A program made the translations under genes and the position numbers. Positions 1 to 9,198 of a stretch of DNA of 42,806 nt are shown piece by piece. The notes below the pieces were generated by a model. That model was given only the letters and a program-made list of their open reading frames with translations. It was not told the origin of the DNA and made no database searches. This stretch comes from Alphaproteobacteria bacterium (GTDB taxonomy: Bacteria; Pseudomonadota; Alphaproteobacteria; UBA2966; CAIVPW01), in the NCBI GenBank assembly GCA_018658465.1, contig JABHVE010000027.1, positions 1 through 42,806 on the forward strand. Reading direction: 5' to 3'. How positions within the stretch are numbered: position 1 is the first letter of the stretch; each line of letters begins with the position of its first letter.

Positions 1-345
1 ACCGCGCATACCCTGGGCGCTTCGGTGATTGCTAGTTTTTCGGCCACCGGGTCCACGTCCCTGCGGGCGTCCCGGGAACGGCCAACGGTGCCGATCCTGG
101 GCCTAACACCGCGCTTGGAAACGGCCCGGCGTTTGGCCTTGGCTTGGGGGGTTCACAATGTGCTGACCGACGAGGCTGACCGCTTTGCTGTCATGGTGGA
201 TATGGCGGTCGAGATTGCATTGCGCGATGGCTTTGCCAAAATCGATGATCGGTTGGTGATTGTTGCCGGGATCCCGTTTGGCACGCCGGGGGCCACGAAT
301 GTTTTGCGAGTGGCCCAGGCCCAAGACCCCAACTCCAAACCCTAA
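1..345 (+). CDS. pyk: Pyruvate kinase, C-terminal part (5' end outside window)
   Basis: Frame 1 is open from base 1: TAHTLGASVIASFSATGSTSLRASRERPTVPILGLTP...VLTDEADRF...VIVAGIPFGTPGATNVLRVA, typical of the pyruvate kinase C-terminal domain. Confidence 0.9.
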   Translation, partial: TAHTLGASVIASFSATGSTSLRASRERPTVPILGLTPRLETARRLALAWGVHNVLTDEADRFAVMVDMAVEIALRDGFAKIDDRLVIVAGIPFGTPGATNVLRVAQAQDPNSKP

Positions 346-355
346 GCTCGGCGGG

Positions 356-2227
356 CTATTTCTTTTCTTCCGTGGCTTCGCGCCACAGGACTTCGGAAAC
401 CGGAATTTTTTCCGCGAACCCTTTGAATTCAATTTCGCCCAGGTCGTTAAATTTCAGACCTTTGCCGGCGCACAAATCCTTGACCAATTTCGAAACGGCA
501 ATCTGATCGGTTCCTGCAAAGCCGCACACTCGGGCCGCCAATTGCACAGGCGTGCCGAACAAATCATCGTCCTCTTGGATCGGTTCTCCGGCGTTAATGC
601 CGATGTTCAAATGCAGGGGCAATTCCGGGTTGGCGGCATTGTGTTTTGTTAATCCGCGCATCATGTCCGTGGCTGCCTCAACGCCCTGGGTCGCCTGGCC
701 GAACGCCGCCATGATGCCGTCGCCGGTGTGCTTGATTTCGCGCCCATCGAACTTGCGCAAGGCTTCGCGCACCACCCGGTTATGGGCGTTCACCAACTTT
801 TGGCTGACCGCGTCCCCGTGTTCCTGGGTGAACGCTGTGGAAGCCACAATGTCGGTAAACAACACGGTCACGGTGCCAGAGTTGGTGCTGGTTTCTTTGA
901 CGTTCCAATCATCCAGGGCGTTGACCAGGAAGATTCCGATGTCGGTTTCAACATCATCTTCCCAGAATTTTTCGTCCTCTGGTTCCAGTTCACCGGCGGC
1001 GGCTTTGGCCCGCATCACTTCATCGCGCATGGATGAGGCCATGGCCTCGCGCCCGGATCGGAACATGTCCAAATATCTGGGCTCTAACAAATAGCTGTCA
1101 TATTTGTCGGAAAATTGCCCGGCGCGATCCGCTGTTCGACCCATGCCTTCGACGCATGTTTTTATGACCTTCGGCATGTCGTCTTTGATGCCGTGGGTTT
1201 CAGAATAGGCTTCCGCCGCCCCGGCAAGGAACAGATCAGTACCAAATTGATTGAAAGCACTGAGCTTGCCGCCCTTGACCAGTTCTGCATTGTTGTCGGT
1301 GATGAATTCCATGGACAGACCCATGAACGACATCACTGATTTCTGCGCCTCCACCACTTCTTCGCTCAGTGGTTCCTCGGGCTCGGGCTCGGGTTCGGGC
1401 TCGGGCTGGGGTTCTGGCTCGTGGTCTGCCTCGGGACCTGCCTGACCAACGCTTTGCCCGGGCTGGTCCGTTGCCGCTTCATCGTTGCCCCCAGATTTGG
1501 CAGTTGGCTTGGGCTTTGAATAGGTCTCTGGCTTGTCTTGTGTCGGCGGGCGGCGACGCTGTGGTTGCGGCCGGCGTGGTGCGGATTTCGGCGGCGCGGT
1601 CGAAAACGCCTTCATCATCTCGCCCCAACCAACCATGTTGGGAAGGGCGATCATTAACACCACCAAGAAAATGATCGCAAAAACCTTCAATGGCAGGCCT
1701 TGATTTCCCAGGACACTGCCAAAAATGCCGTACCCACCGAATTGCCCCATGACAAACGAAATGCCGCCCGCCACGCCACCGGCGATAATTAAGGCACCGA
1801 TGATTTTGAACACCACAAACGTGGCAGCCGCCGACGACGGTGCTTCTGGAATGTCAGGAATGTCATTTTTTGGGGCGGCTTTGCCCTTTTTTCCGGGCGC
1901 GCTTTTTGGTCCATCATCAGATCCTGACGACGGAGGTTTTTCTTTGGGCTTTTCTTTTTCCTTGGGCACTTCAATTTTTTGAAGCTCTGGAACGCCCAAT
2001 CCCGCGACCGAATCGTTCTTTTTGTCAGAAAAGATCGCCAGTTCGTCGGTGCTGCCGTCGTCAGGGTTGAAGGTCTCTTTGACAACGGAAATCCCGTCCA
2101 GCTTGCCACCGCCGAACTGCCCTTTAGCGGTTTCAACCGCCTCGGCTTTTTGATCCGCGGTAAAAATGCTGCCACGGACCCAGCGCCCACCGGAGCAGGT
2201 GTAAACGGTATAGACGATTTCTTTCAC
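356..2227 (-). CDS. Class III adenylate/guanylate cyclase domain protein with two central TM segments and a Pro/Glu-rich linker
   Basis: C-terminal VTVLFTDIVASTAFTQEHGD...REIKHTGDGIMAAFG...LFGTPVQLAARVCGFA. Likely GTG start at 2227 (VKEIVYTVYTC); the ORF track extends to 2317. Confidence 0.85.
   Translation of the reverse strand: MKEIVYTVYTCSGGRWVRGSIFTADQKAEAVETAKGQFGGGKLDGISVVKETFNPDDGSTDELAIFSDKKNDSVAGLGVPELQKIEVPKEKEKPKEKPPSSGSDDGPKSAPGKKGKAAPKNDIPDIPEAPSSAAATFVVFKIIGALIIAGGVAGGISFVMGQFGGYGIFGSVLGNQGLPLKVFAIIFLVVLMIALPNMVGWGEMMKAFSTAPPKSAPRRPQPQRRRPPTQDKPETYSKPKPTAKSGGNDEAATDQPGQSVGQAGPEADHEPEPQPEPEPEPEPEEPLSEEVVEAQKSVMSFMGLSMEFITDNNAELVKGGKLSAFNQFGTDLFLAGAAEAYSETHGIKDDMPKVIKTCVEGMGRTADRAGQFSDKYDSYLLEPRYLDMFRSGREAMASSMRDEVMRAKAAAGELEPEDEKFWEDDVETDIGIFLVNALDDWNVKETSTNSGTVTVLFTDIVASTAFTQEHGDAVSQKLVNAHNRVVREALRKFDGREIKHTGDGIMAAFGQATQGVEAATDMMRGLTKHNAANPELPLHLNIGINAGEPIQEDDDLFGTPVQLAARVCGFAGTDQIAVSKLVKDLCAGKGLKFNDLGEIEFKGFAEKIPVSEVLWREATEEKK
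1377..1424 (-). repeat. Degenerate GGCTCG hexanucleotide repeat encoding (Pro-Glu)n in the cyclase linker
   Basis: ggctcgggctcgggttcgggctcgggctggggttctggctcg, corresponding to PEPEPQPEPEPEPEPEE. Confidence 0.7.
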
Positions 2228-2345
2228 GCGGATGATCCTTGTTGACGACTGGCCACGGAGACTACACGGCCAGCTAAGTTTACGCAGCCATGAATAACGG
2301 GGCAATCGCCATCCCACGAACGGTCTACAAGGGCCCCCAAACGAA

Positions 2346-2371
2346 ATGGCCCGGCATCATAGCCGGGCCAT
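2346..2371 (-). terminator. Rho-independent-like hairpin downstream of rpoH
   Basis: Perfect 10-bp stem ATGGCCCGGC / GCCGGGCCAT with 6-nt loop, followed on the minus strand by TTCGTTT. Confidence 0.65.
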
Positions 2372-2394
2372 CGTTAACAAAATTTGGGGATATG

Positions 2395-3282
2395 TTAGGC
2401 GTCTAAATGCTGCTCAACAGCCGCAGTTTTCATGGAAACCTGAAGCTTTTCAAAGGCCCGCACTTCGATCTGACGCACCCGTTCGCGGCTGATTCCATAC
2501 ACTTTCGACAAATCCTCCAACGTGGTTGGTTGATCCTGCAGTCGGCGTTCCCGCAAAATGTGCTGTTCGCGCTCGTTTAGGCCGCTCATGGCGTCTTCCA
2601 ACATGCCGCGGCGCATGGAAAGTTCCTCGGCATCACCGACGACCGTTTCCTGGTCGGGATGTTCGTCCACTAACCAATCCTGCCATTCGCCTTCGGAATC
2701 GTCGCGCACCGGCGCATTCAACGAATGGTCCGGGCCAGCCATGCGGCGGTTCATGTTGACGACTTCGGTCTCGGAAACGTTCAGTTTCCCGGCAATTGTT
2801 TTGACGGTGGTGTCCCGAAGATCCCCGTCATCAATGGCTTTCAGCTGGGATTTGATCTTGCGAAGATTGAAAAACAGCTTCTTTTGGGCCGCCGTGGTGC
2901 CGATTTTTACCAGAGACCACGAATGCAGGATGTATTCCTGGATTGCCGCGCGAATCCACCACATGGCGTAGGTGGACAACCGGAAACCCCGGCCTGGATC
3001 GAACCGCTTAACGGCCTGCATCATGCCGACATTGCCTTCGGCGATCAGGTCGGCCAGGGGCAACCCATAGCCGCGATAGCCCATGGCGATCTTGGCCACA
3101 AGGCGCAGATGGCTGGTGACCATTTGCTGGGCAGCATCCACGTCTTCCTTGTCTTGCCAGCGAGTCGCCAGCATGAATTCTTGTTCGCGCTCCAGCATGG
3201 GGAACTTGCGGATATCCCGCAGATACCGGGAAAGATTGTGCTCCGGCGAAAGATTGGGAACTAGCGCAGTGGAATTTGCCAT
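2395..3282 (-). CDS. rpoH: RNA polymerase sigma-32 (heat shock) factor RpoH
   Basis: NLSRYLRDIRKFPMLEREQEFMLATRW...MVTSHLRLVAKIAMGYRGYGLPLADLIAEGNVGMMQAVKRFDPGRGFRLSTYAMWWIRAAIQEYILHSWSLVKIGTTAAQKKLFFNLRK. Confidence 0.96.
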   Translation of the reverse strand: MANSTALVPNLSPEHNLSRYLRDIRKFPMLEREQEFMLATRWQDKEDVDAAQQMVTSHLRLVAKIAMGYRGYGLPLADLIAEGNVGMMQAVKRFDPGRGFRLSTYAMWWIRAAIQEYILHSWSLVKIGTTAAQKKLFFNLRKIKSQLKAIDDGDLRDTTVKTIAGKLNVSETEVVNMNRRMAGPDHSLNAPVRDDSEGEWQDWLVDEHPDQETVVGDAEELSMRRGMLEDAMSGLNEREQHILRERRLQDQPTTLEDLSKVYGISRERVRQIEVRAFEKLQVSMKTAAVEQHLDA

Positions 3283-3284
3283 AA

Positions 3285-3304
3285 AAAATTCGCCCGTAAG
3301 GGCG
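3285..3304 (-). promoter_or_regulatory. GC hairpin plus T6 tract lying directly between rluD stop and rpoH ATG
   Basis: Minus strand reads AGCGCCCTTACGGGCGAATTTTTTATGGCA: CGCCC-TTAC-GGGCG stem-loop, then TTTTTT, then the rpoH ATG. Confidence 0.6.
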
Positions 3305-3313
3305 CTCCCCAGC

Positions 3314-4315
3314 TTAAGAAGCGGTCGTATTGTGCCGCGTTGATCTTAACGTGGTGATTACTTTTTCAAATTCAACAGGCAAATCGCTATCAAACGACAT
3401 CACAGCTTTGGTACTGGGGTGGCGAAACCCCAGGGTCGCCGCGTGTAACAGTTGGCGATTGGCGTCCGAAATCGCCTGAGCCGTTTCCATGGGTAACGAT
3501 CGTAGCTTTCGCGCCGGAGCCCGGCCATACGTGGCATCCCCCACAATAGAATGACCGATGTGGGTCATATGCACCCTGATTTGGTGGGTGCGCCCGGTTG
3601 CCAACTTGCATTGGACCAACGAAACGGCATCGCCGAACTGTTCGATGACTTTGTAACGGGTCAGGGCTTCCCGGCCACCACGGTCAACAATGGCCATTTT
3701 TCGCCGATTTTTCGGTGATCGGCCGATATTGCCTTCGATTTTGCCGGCCATTGGGGCTGGGACCCCCCAAACCATGGCCAAATACGTCCGATTGATGCGC
3801 CGGGCGGCGAAATCAGCGGCTAACGCCTGGTGGGCGGCATCGGTTTTGGCGGCGATCATCAGCCCGGATGTGTCTTTGTCCAGACGGTGAACAATGCCCG
3901 GCCGTCGCACCCCGCCGATCCCCGACAGGCTGTCACCGCAATGGTGGATCAGGGCATTGACCAAGGTGTTGTCGGGATTGCCGGGGGCGGGATGCACCAC
4001 CAAGCCTGCGGGCTTGTTCACCACGATCACGGCGTCGTCTTCAAAGGCAATCACCAGGGGGATGTCTTGGCCCACCGGGACGGCCGAGATCGGCTCCGGT
4101 ATGTCCACAACGAAGGTCTGCCCCGGTTTGACCCTGTATGATGGGTCCGTTATCGTTTCGCCGTCCGCGCGAACGCGGCCGTCTCTGATCAGCGTTTTCA
4201 GCCGTTCTCGGGACAGGTCCGCAACCGCACCGGCTAGCCATTTGTCCAAACGCGTTCCTGCCTGATCGCCGGCGACGGGGCCGACGGTTCGGGGCGGGTT
4301 GGGGCTTTCATTCAT
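3314..4315 (-). CDS. rluD: RluA-family pseudouridine synthase (RluD-like)
   Basis: S4-like N-terminus (GTRLDKWLAGAVADLSRERLKTLIRDGRVRADG) and catalytic GIVHRLDKDTSGLMIAAKTDAAHQAL; start MNESPNPP at 4315. Confidence 0.93.
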   Translation of the reverse strand: MNESPNPPRTVGPVAGDQAGTRLDKWLAGAVADLSRERLKTLIRDGRVRADGETITDPSYRVKPGQTFVVDIPEPISAVPVGQDIPLVIAFEDDAVIVVNKPAGLVVHPAPGNPDNTLVNALIHHCGDSLSGIGGVRRPGIVHRLDKDTSGLMIAAKTDAAHQALAADFAARRINRTYLAMVWGVPAPMAGKIEGNIGRSPKNRRKMAIVDRGGREALTRYKVIEQFGDAVSLVQCKLATGRTHQIRVHMTHIGHSIVGDATYGRAPARKLRSLPMETAQAISDANRQLLHAATLGFRHPSTKAVMSFDSDLPVEFEKVITTLRSTRHNTTAS

Positions 4316-4331
4316 TGCAACTTGGGTTTCC

Positions 4332-4640
4332 ATGACCACTAAGACTATCCGCGCCATGCAAGTCCTGGTGATTTTTCTTGGGGTGGTCATTTTGATCATG
4401 ATGGGGGTCATTATCACGGTGATGGCCCAGCGCATTCGTGCCGCCTCCGGGCCCGCCGAAGACGCCCCCTGGCAGGTTCAGATCAGCGGCGAAGCCGTGT
4501 TGGATGTGGCCCTGGATGGCAACCGCGCTGTTGTCACTGTCAAACAATCCGATGGCAGCCGACGGATCGAAATCTACGATGTGCGTACCGGGGAATTGAT
4601 TGGCACCGTCATTGGTCCCGAAATTGGCGCGGCCCCGTGA
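4332..4640 (+). CDS. DUF6476-like small membrane protein
   Basis: MTTKTIRAMQVLVIFLGVVILIMMGVIITVMAQRI...; single N-terminal TM, located divergently next to rluD. Confidence 0.65.
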   Translation: MTTKTIRAMQVLVIFLGVVILIMMGVIITVMAQRIRAASGPAEDAPWQVQISGEAVLDVALDGNRAVVTVKQSDGSRRIEIYDVRTGELIGTVIGPEIGAAP

Positions 4641-5053
4641 TTGTTTTCAAACCCGCCGATTTGGCGGCCATCGAGAGCCAAGCCCAGGCGGCCGCTCCTA
4701 ACGAGGCGTGCGGGTTGCTGGAAGGTATCTCGGGTCGGGGAATGTTTGCTGTGACCGCGGTCCACCCCAGCGAAAACGTCGCCAGCGACAAGGCGGATCG
4801 TTTCGAAGTGGATCCGCGGCTGCTGTTGCGGCTGCAAAAGGAATTGCGCGACGGGCCGACGGGGGTGATCGGCATTTATCATTCCCACCCCCGAGGACGG
4901 CCCGAACCCTCGGACAGCGATCTGGCCATGGCATGGCAACCGGAATTGGTGTGGGTGATTACGGCACTGGAGCCCCAGCCCGAATCGGCAGCTTTTGTTT
5001 TGGTGGGCGGCGCGTTCGAGAAAATCGAATTGTCAGACTCGGTGCCGGTGTAA
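4637..5053 (+). CDS. M67 family metallopeptidase (JAMM/MPN+)
   Basis: EACGLLEG...IGIYHSHPRGRPEPSDSDLAMAW (JAMM motif); GTG start overlaps the previous stop (GTGA). Confidence 0.88.
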   Translation: MIVFKPADLAAIESQAQAAAPNEACGLLEGISGRGMFAVTAVHPSENVASDKADRFEVDPRLLLRLQKELRDGPTGVIGIYHSHPRGRPEPSDSDLAMAWQPELVWVITALEPQPESAAFVLVGGAFEKIELSDSVPV

Positions 5054-6094
5054 GTGGATTTCCGCAGCGACAATACCTCGGGTGTGGCGCCGCAAATCAT
5101 GGCGGCGATTGCCGACGCCAATTCGGGATCGGCGACACCCTATGGCGACGATGATGCCACGGATGGTCTGACCGCGCTGTTCGCCGAGGTATTCGAACAC
5201 GATGTGGCGATTTTCCCCCTGGGTACCGGAACGGCGGCCAACGCCTTGGCTCTGTCGGCAATCGCGCCACCCTATGGGGCGGTGTATTGCCATGCCCACG
5301 CCCATATCGTTGACGACGAATGCGGTGCGCCGGAATTGTTCACCGGGGGTGCGCGCTTGGTTGGGCTGGATGGCGACCACGGAAAAATCTCGCCAATCGA
5401 TTTGGCGGCGACCATTGAAGACGCCACGCCCCACGGCCCCCACAATATGCAGCCCGCAGCGGTGTCGTTGTCTCAAGCAACCGAAGCCGGAACTCTGTAT
5501 TCGGTCGAAGATATTATGGGGCTGGCCGGTGTGGCAAAGGCCGCAGGCATCGGCGTCCACATGGATGGCGCACGGTTCGCCAACGCGGTGGTGGGGTCGG
5601 GCGCGTCCCCCGCAGACCTAACGTGGCGGGCAGGCGTTGACGTGCTGTCATTTGGCGCCACCAAAAACGGTGCCATGGGGGCCGAGGCCGTGGTGTTTTT
5701 TGATGTTCGCCGGGCCGCAGATTTCGCCCGTCGCCGCAAGCGCGGCGGTCAACTGTTTTCAAAAATGCGGTTTATCTCCGCCCAATTGGCAGCGTACCTG
5801 ACCGACGATTTGTGGCTGGCAAATGCCACCCATGCCAATGACCAAGCAACCCACATGTCGGATGCCTTGGTTGCCATTAACGGCATCGACCTGATGCACC
5901 CGACCCAGGCGAACGAGGTTTTCGTGGCAGTGCCCGCCCCCATGGCCGACGGATTGGACTCCCAAGGGTTTCAATTTCACAGATGGTCATTGGGCAAAAA
6001 CAACGCGGTCGGTTTGCGTTTGGTGGCATCGTTTGAAACCACATCCGATCAAGTGGTTGCCTTGGTATCCGCCGCCCAAAAATTGGCAGTTTAG
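5054..6094 (+). CDS. Low-specificity L-threonine aldolase / beta-eliminating lyase family
   Basis: FRSDNTSGVAPQIMAAIADANSGSATPYGDDDATDGL...FPLGTGTAANALAL...VHMDGARFANAVV...LSFGATKNGAMGAEAVVFFD; GTG start. Confidence 0.9.
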   Translation: MDFRSDNTSGVAPQIMAAIADANSGSATPYGDDDATDGLTALFAEVFEHDVAIFPLGTGTAANALALSAIAPPYGAVYCHAHAHIVDDECGAPELFTGGARLVGLDGDHGKISPIDLAATIEDATPHGPHNMQPAAVSLSQATEAGTLYSVEDIMGLAGVAKAAGIGVHMDGARFANAVVGSGASPADLTWRAGVDVLSFGATKNGAMGAEAVVFFDVRRAADFARRRKRGGQLFSKMRFISAQLAAYLTDDLWLANATHANDQATHMSDALVAINGIDLMHPTQANEVFVAVPAPMADGLDSQGFQFHRWSLGKNNAVGLRLVASFETTSDQVVALVSAAQKLAV

Positions 6095-6097
6095 GTC

Positions 6098-6691
6098 GTG
6101 GTTTTCAGAGCCACCGGGGCGATGTTCTTTGCCCTGGTTCTTTGGGCCGGGCCGGCTCACGCCGGACCTATGGACGATGCCTTGGCGGCGTTCGAAGCTC
6201 AGGATTTCGAAGCCGCCGTTGCCTTGTGGACGCCGCTGGCCAATGGCGGAAATGGCACCGCGCAATATTTGTTGGCGTACATGCATCTGACCGGTCGCGG
6301 CGTGCCCCACGATTATTTGCGCGCCGAAACCTATTTCCGCTTGGCGTCGGAGCAGCGGGATACATCGGGGCAAACTTTGCTGGGCGCACTGTTTGAACAA
6401 GGCCGGGGGTTACCCCAAAATTTTTCCGAGGCGGTGTGGCTTTATGGCCTGTCGGCAAAATCCGGCGATGTAGTGGCCCAGGCCCGATTGGCGGCGCTGT
6501 ACGCCGCCGGCCAAGGGGTCGACGCCGATCCGGTCACGGCGTTCGCTTGGTACGCCGCCGCGGCATCCCAAGGGGACCAGGCCGCTGCCGCATCAAGGGA
6601 TGCATTGGCCCAACAATTGTCTTCAGATGATTTGGCCCGGGCCCGCAAATTGGCGGCGGATTTCCAAGCCCGTTATAGGGCGAACCCTTAA
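6098..6691 (+). CDS. SEL1-like repeat protein, secreted
   Basis: Signal-like N-terminus, then repeats AQYLLAYMHLTGRGVPHDYLRAETYFRLASEQ / GQTLLGALFEQGRGLPQNFSEAVWLYGLSAKSGD; GTG start. Confidence 0.85.
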   Translation: MVFRATGAMFFALVLWAGPAHAGPMDDALAAFEAQDFEAAVALWTPLANGGNGTAQYLLAYMHLTGRGVPHDYLRAETYFRLASEQRDTSGQTLLGALFEQGRGLPQNFSEAVWLYGLSAKSGDVVAQARLAALYAAGQGVDADPVTAFAWYAAAASQGDQAAAASRDALAQQLSSDDLARARKLAADFQARYRANP

Positions 6692-6740
6692 CCAACCGGG
6701 GTTGATCGAAGCGCTTGCTGGCGTTATCCCTTGTGCCTGG

Positions 6741-6816
6741 GTCCCCTTCGTCTAGCGGTCCAGGACATCGGCCTCTCACGCCGAAAACAGGGGTTCGACT
6801 CCCCTAGGGGACGCCA
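6741..6816 (+). tRNA. tRNA-Glu (anticodon CTC), CCA encoded
   Basis: GTCCCCT...AGGGGAC acceptor, anticodon stem CGGC-CTCTCAC-GCCG region, T-arm GGGGTTCGACTCCCC, G discriminator at 6813, CCA at 6814-6816. Confidence 0.95.
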
Positions 6817-6878
6817 ATTTCCAAGACATTTGATGCAATAACAGCGACTTAGCTGCGCGACGTATGTCCCTCCGCCGG

Positions 6879-6900
6879 ACTGCTACACAAAACTGCTACA
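6879..6900 (+). repeat. Short direct repeat ACTGCTACA-CAAA-ACTGCTACA between tRNA-Glu and integrase
   Basis: Two exact 9-mers at 6879-6887 and 6892-6900. Confidence 0.6.
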
Positions 6901-6912
6901 GCGGAGCGGAAA

Positions 6913-7670
6913 ATGGCACCACGAGACCCCTATCTTACCCGTCGAGGGAACACATTCTATTTTCGTCGGGCGTTTCCCGCGGCCGTCGTTGGTCGGGTGA
7001 CTCGCAAGGAGCTAAACCTCTCCCTGCGAACAGCCAGCCTGGCCACTGCGCGTAAACGTTGCCGAGTTGTGGCCAACGTGTTTGAGTCCGCCGTGAAACA
7101 GGCGGAACGAATGCCGGAACTTACACGCGACACAATTCACGGCTTGGTTCGGACCTACTTCCAGCGAGAGTGGGAACGAATGAATGAGCGCGTCTGGATG
7201 ATCTCCGACGATCCCGTCGCGGACCCTGCTGACGAGCTGAAAGGTGCGGAGGATTTTATCAAAGAGCTCCAGGGCAATTTCGGGTCCCATTCCATCGACA
7301 ATTCGACCCGCATTGATGCCTCCCAGCTGCTCCAAGAGAGTGGCTTCGGGAAAGTTGCGCCCGCCTCAGAGGGGTTTGAGGAGGTGGCGCTTGGGGTATT
7401 GAGGGCAAGGATCGAAGCCCTCCGAATATTTACAGCCAACCTTCAAGGCAAGACCAACGAATTGGCACCGAAGGACCCTCTGTTTGATGGCATTGTGGTG
7501 ACTGGAATGCCGGCGCTCCCGGACGACGAAGGTTCAGTGGATCGAACATTGGCCGGTATGGTTGCCGATTACTGCGACTTCAAAATCGGCGCGGATTGGG
7601 CTGAGCGGACCGCAAAGGAATATCGGCGCGGCCTAAACATGTTTGCGGATTTCGCTGGGTCGCCATCAAG
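6913..7670 (+). pseudogene. Tyrosine recombinase/phage-type integrase (DUF6538 N-terminus), truncated before the catalytic domain
   Basis: MAPRDPYLTRRGNTFYFRRAFPAAVVGRVTRKELNLSLRTASLATARKRC...WAERTAKEYRRGLNMFADFAG, then the frame enters antisense ABC ATPase sequence; no R-H-R-Y catalytic region follows. Confidence 0.85.
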
Positions 7671-8120
7671 GCCCGAGGTGACCTCGTCCAGCAGCAAAAC
7701 CCGGGGCTTGAGCACCAGCGCCCGAGCCAGGCCCAATCGCTGGCGCTCGCCGGTGGACAGACGGGAAATCGGCCAATCTGCGCACTCGGCCACCAGCCCC
7801 AGGCGCTGAACAAGTGGTATGGCGGTGCCCCAATCGGCGAAATGCTGCCAAACCTGGTTCGCCCACCAGCCGGGTTCGGTGGCAACATAGGTCACACGCT
7901 TGCGCCATTCCGGGGCGGGAATGGCTTCTCGGGGCTGGCCATCCAGCGCCACTTGGCCGGTATTTGGGTCCAAATCGGCGAGGGCCCGCAATAGTAACGA
8001 TTTGCCACCGCCCGAGGGTCCGGTCACGGCTAGGCACTCGCCGTCGGCAATTTCGAACGAAATCGGGCCCAGCGGGGTTTCCAAGCCGGTCATATTGCGG
8101 ACGCTGAGCACTGCTCCCAT
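7670..8120 (-). pseudogene. ABC transporter ATP-binding protein (FetA/YbbL-like), 3' end truncated
   Basis: VTGPSGGGKSLLLRALADLDP (Walker A), ISRLSTGERQRLGLARALVLKPRVLLLDEVTSGLD (signature and Walker B), then runs into integrase antisense sequence (GDPAKSANMF...). Confidence 0.8.
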
Positions 8121-8586
8121 CTGCCGAATATCCTCTGTTACGCTGGGTTCGGAAAGTACCCATACCGGCACTGAGCCAAGCGTCGTAAAGATTTGCGATA
8201 AAATGGCCTAGGATGCGTACAATCCGGGGCCCTCCAGTCGTGCCGCGAGGTTGGAATTCCTGGTTCGACCGATTCAGTTTCTGCAGGTCTTCCGGGTCCA
8301 GCTTTTCTGACAGCGCCGGCGGGGGCCCCTCCAGTCCACAAAACGTCACCGCCATCCGGCGGCGACGCTCGGCATCTGGTGCTGGCGTCTCCTCATGGGA
8401 TTCATCAGGCGCTCCATGCGAGGCAACACTTTTTGTCTGAGCGCCATCAATTCGTCGCTTTCATCTCCTGCCGACCTCGGTCAATTCGTTCGCAATCCGC
8501 CGACCGCAATTCGCACACTATGTGGTTTAGCCATCCGCGAGCCGATGGCGGCAGTATTTAGGCTAGGCGGGACCGTGCCTCACGGA

Positions 8587-9144
8587 TTATTTGTGTGTTT
8601 GACGGTTAAGCCACTCATCGGCGACGTCACCCATGGTCTTTTCAGTTCCGTCTTTGATCCACCGCATAAAAGGTCGATCAAACACAAACTGCTCGCCGCA
8701 CTGAGCCTTCAGAAATCGGCGGACATTTTGAGTATTCCGGTAATTCCGGTTCACTGATGTGGAACGCGTGATGGTGTCGCTGTGCCAATCGAACCCCTCT
8801 GGGGAGTGGAGTCCTGGGATCGCGACCGCCTGCAAGAGGCTGCGTAGTGCCGCTTGATCTACTTGATCGATCCGGCGAAACCGAAGGCAACTCTTACCCA
8901 TGTCAATCCCCGGAAAGGAGCCCTTGTGCTCGGCCAATACCGCTGGGCTGACGTACAAGCTCACGTAGTGCTTTTGAGCGGCCAGCGACGCAATTCCCGG
9001 GTAGCTGAGCATGCCGTATTCGATGTTTTCGGTTACGCCGCCCCCTGCCTCCAGAATTAGAGATCGGATCGCTTCGAGCAGCCCGCGCTGTTTGGTTGGC
9101 ACTTCTGCCAGGTACGCGGCGGGTGTGGAAACAAATCGTTGCAT
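8587..9144 (-). CDS. DUF1801 - DUF6434 fusion protein
   Basis: N-terminus TKQRGLLEAIRSLILEAGGGVTENIEYGMLSYPG...YVSLYV (DUF1801-like); C-terminus FDWHSDTITRSTSVNRNYRNTQNVRRFLKAQCGEQFVFDRPFMRWIKDGTEKTMGDVADEW (DUF6434-like). Confidence 0.75.
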   Translation of the reverse strand: MQRFVSTPAAYLAEVPTKQRGLLEAIRSLILEAGGGVTENIEYGMLSYPGIASLAAQKHYVSLYVSPAVLAEHKGSFPGIDMGKSCLRFRRIDQVDQAALRSLLQAVAIPGLHSPEGFDWHSDTITRSTSVNRNYRNTQNVRRFLKAQCGEQFVFDRPFMRWIKDGTEKTMGDVADEWLNRQTHK

Positions 9145-9198
9145 TTGGGTTCCCCCCTGGGAGCAGGACCATTCGTCGGAAACGCGCCAATTTCAATT

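Noticed and set aside
1377-1424. Hexanucleotide repeat as a phase-variation switch
   Set aside because: The unit is 6 bp, so changes stay in frame; it only alters the length of a Pro-Glu linker.
7666-8355. 229-aa minus ORF overlapping the ABC fragment
   Set aside because: Alternative frame of the ABC ATPase; only its N-terminal about 50 aa lie outside it and show no recognisable family.
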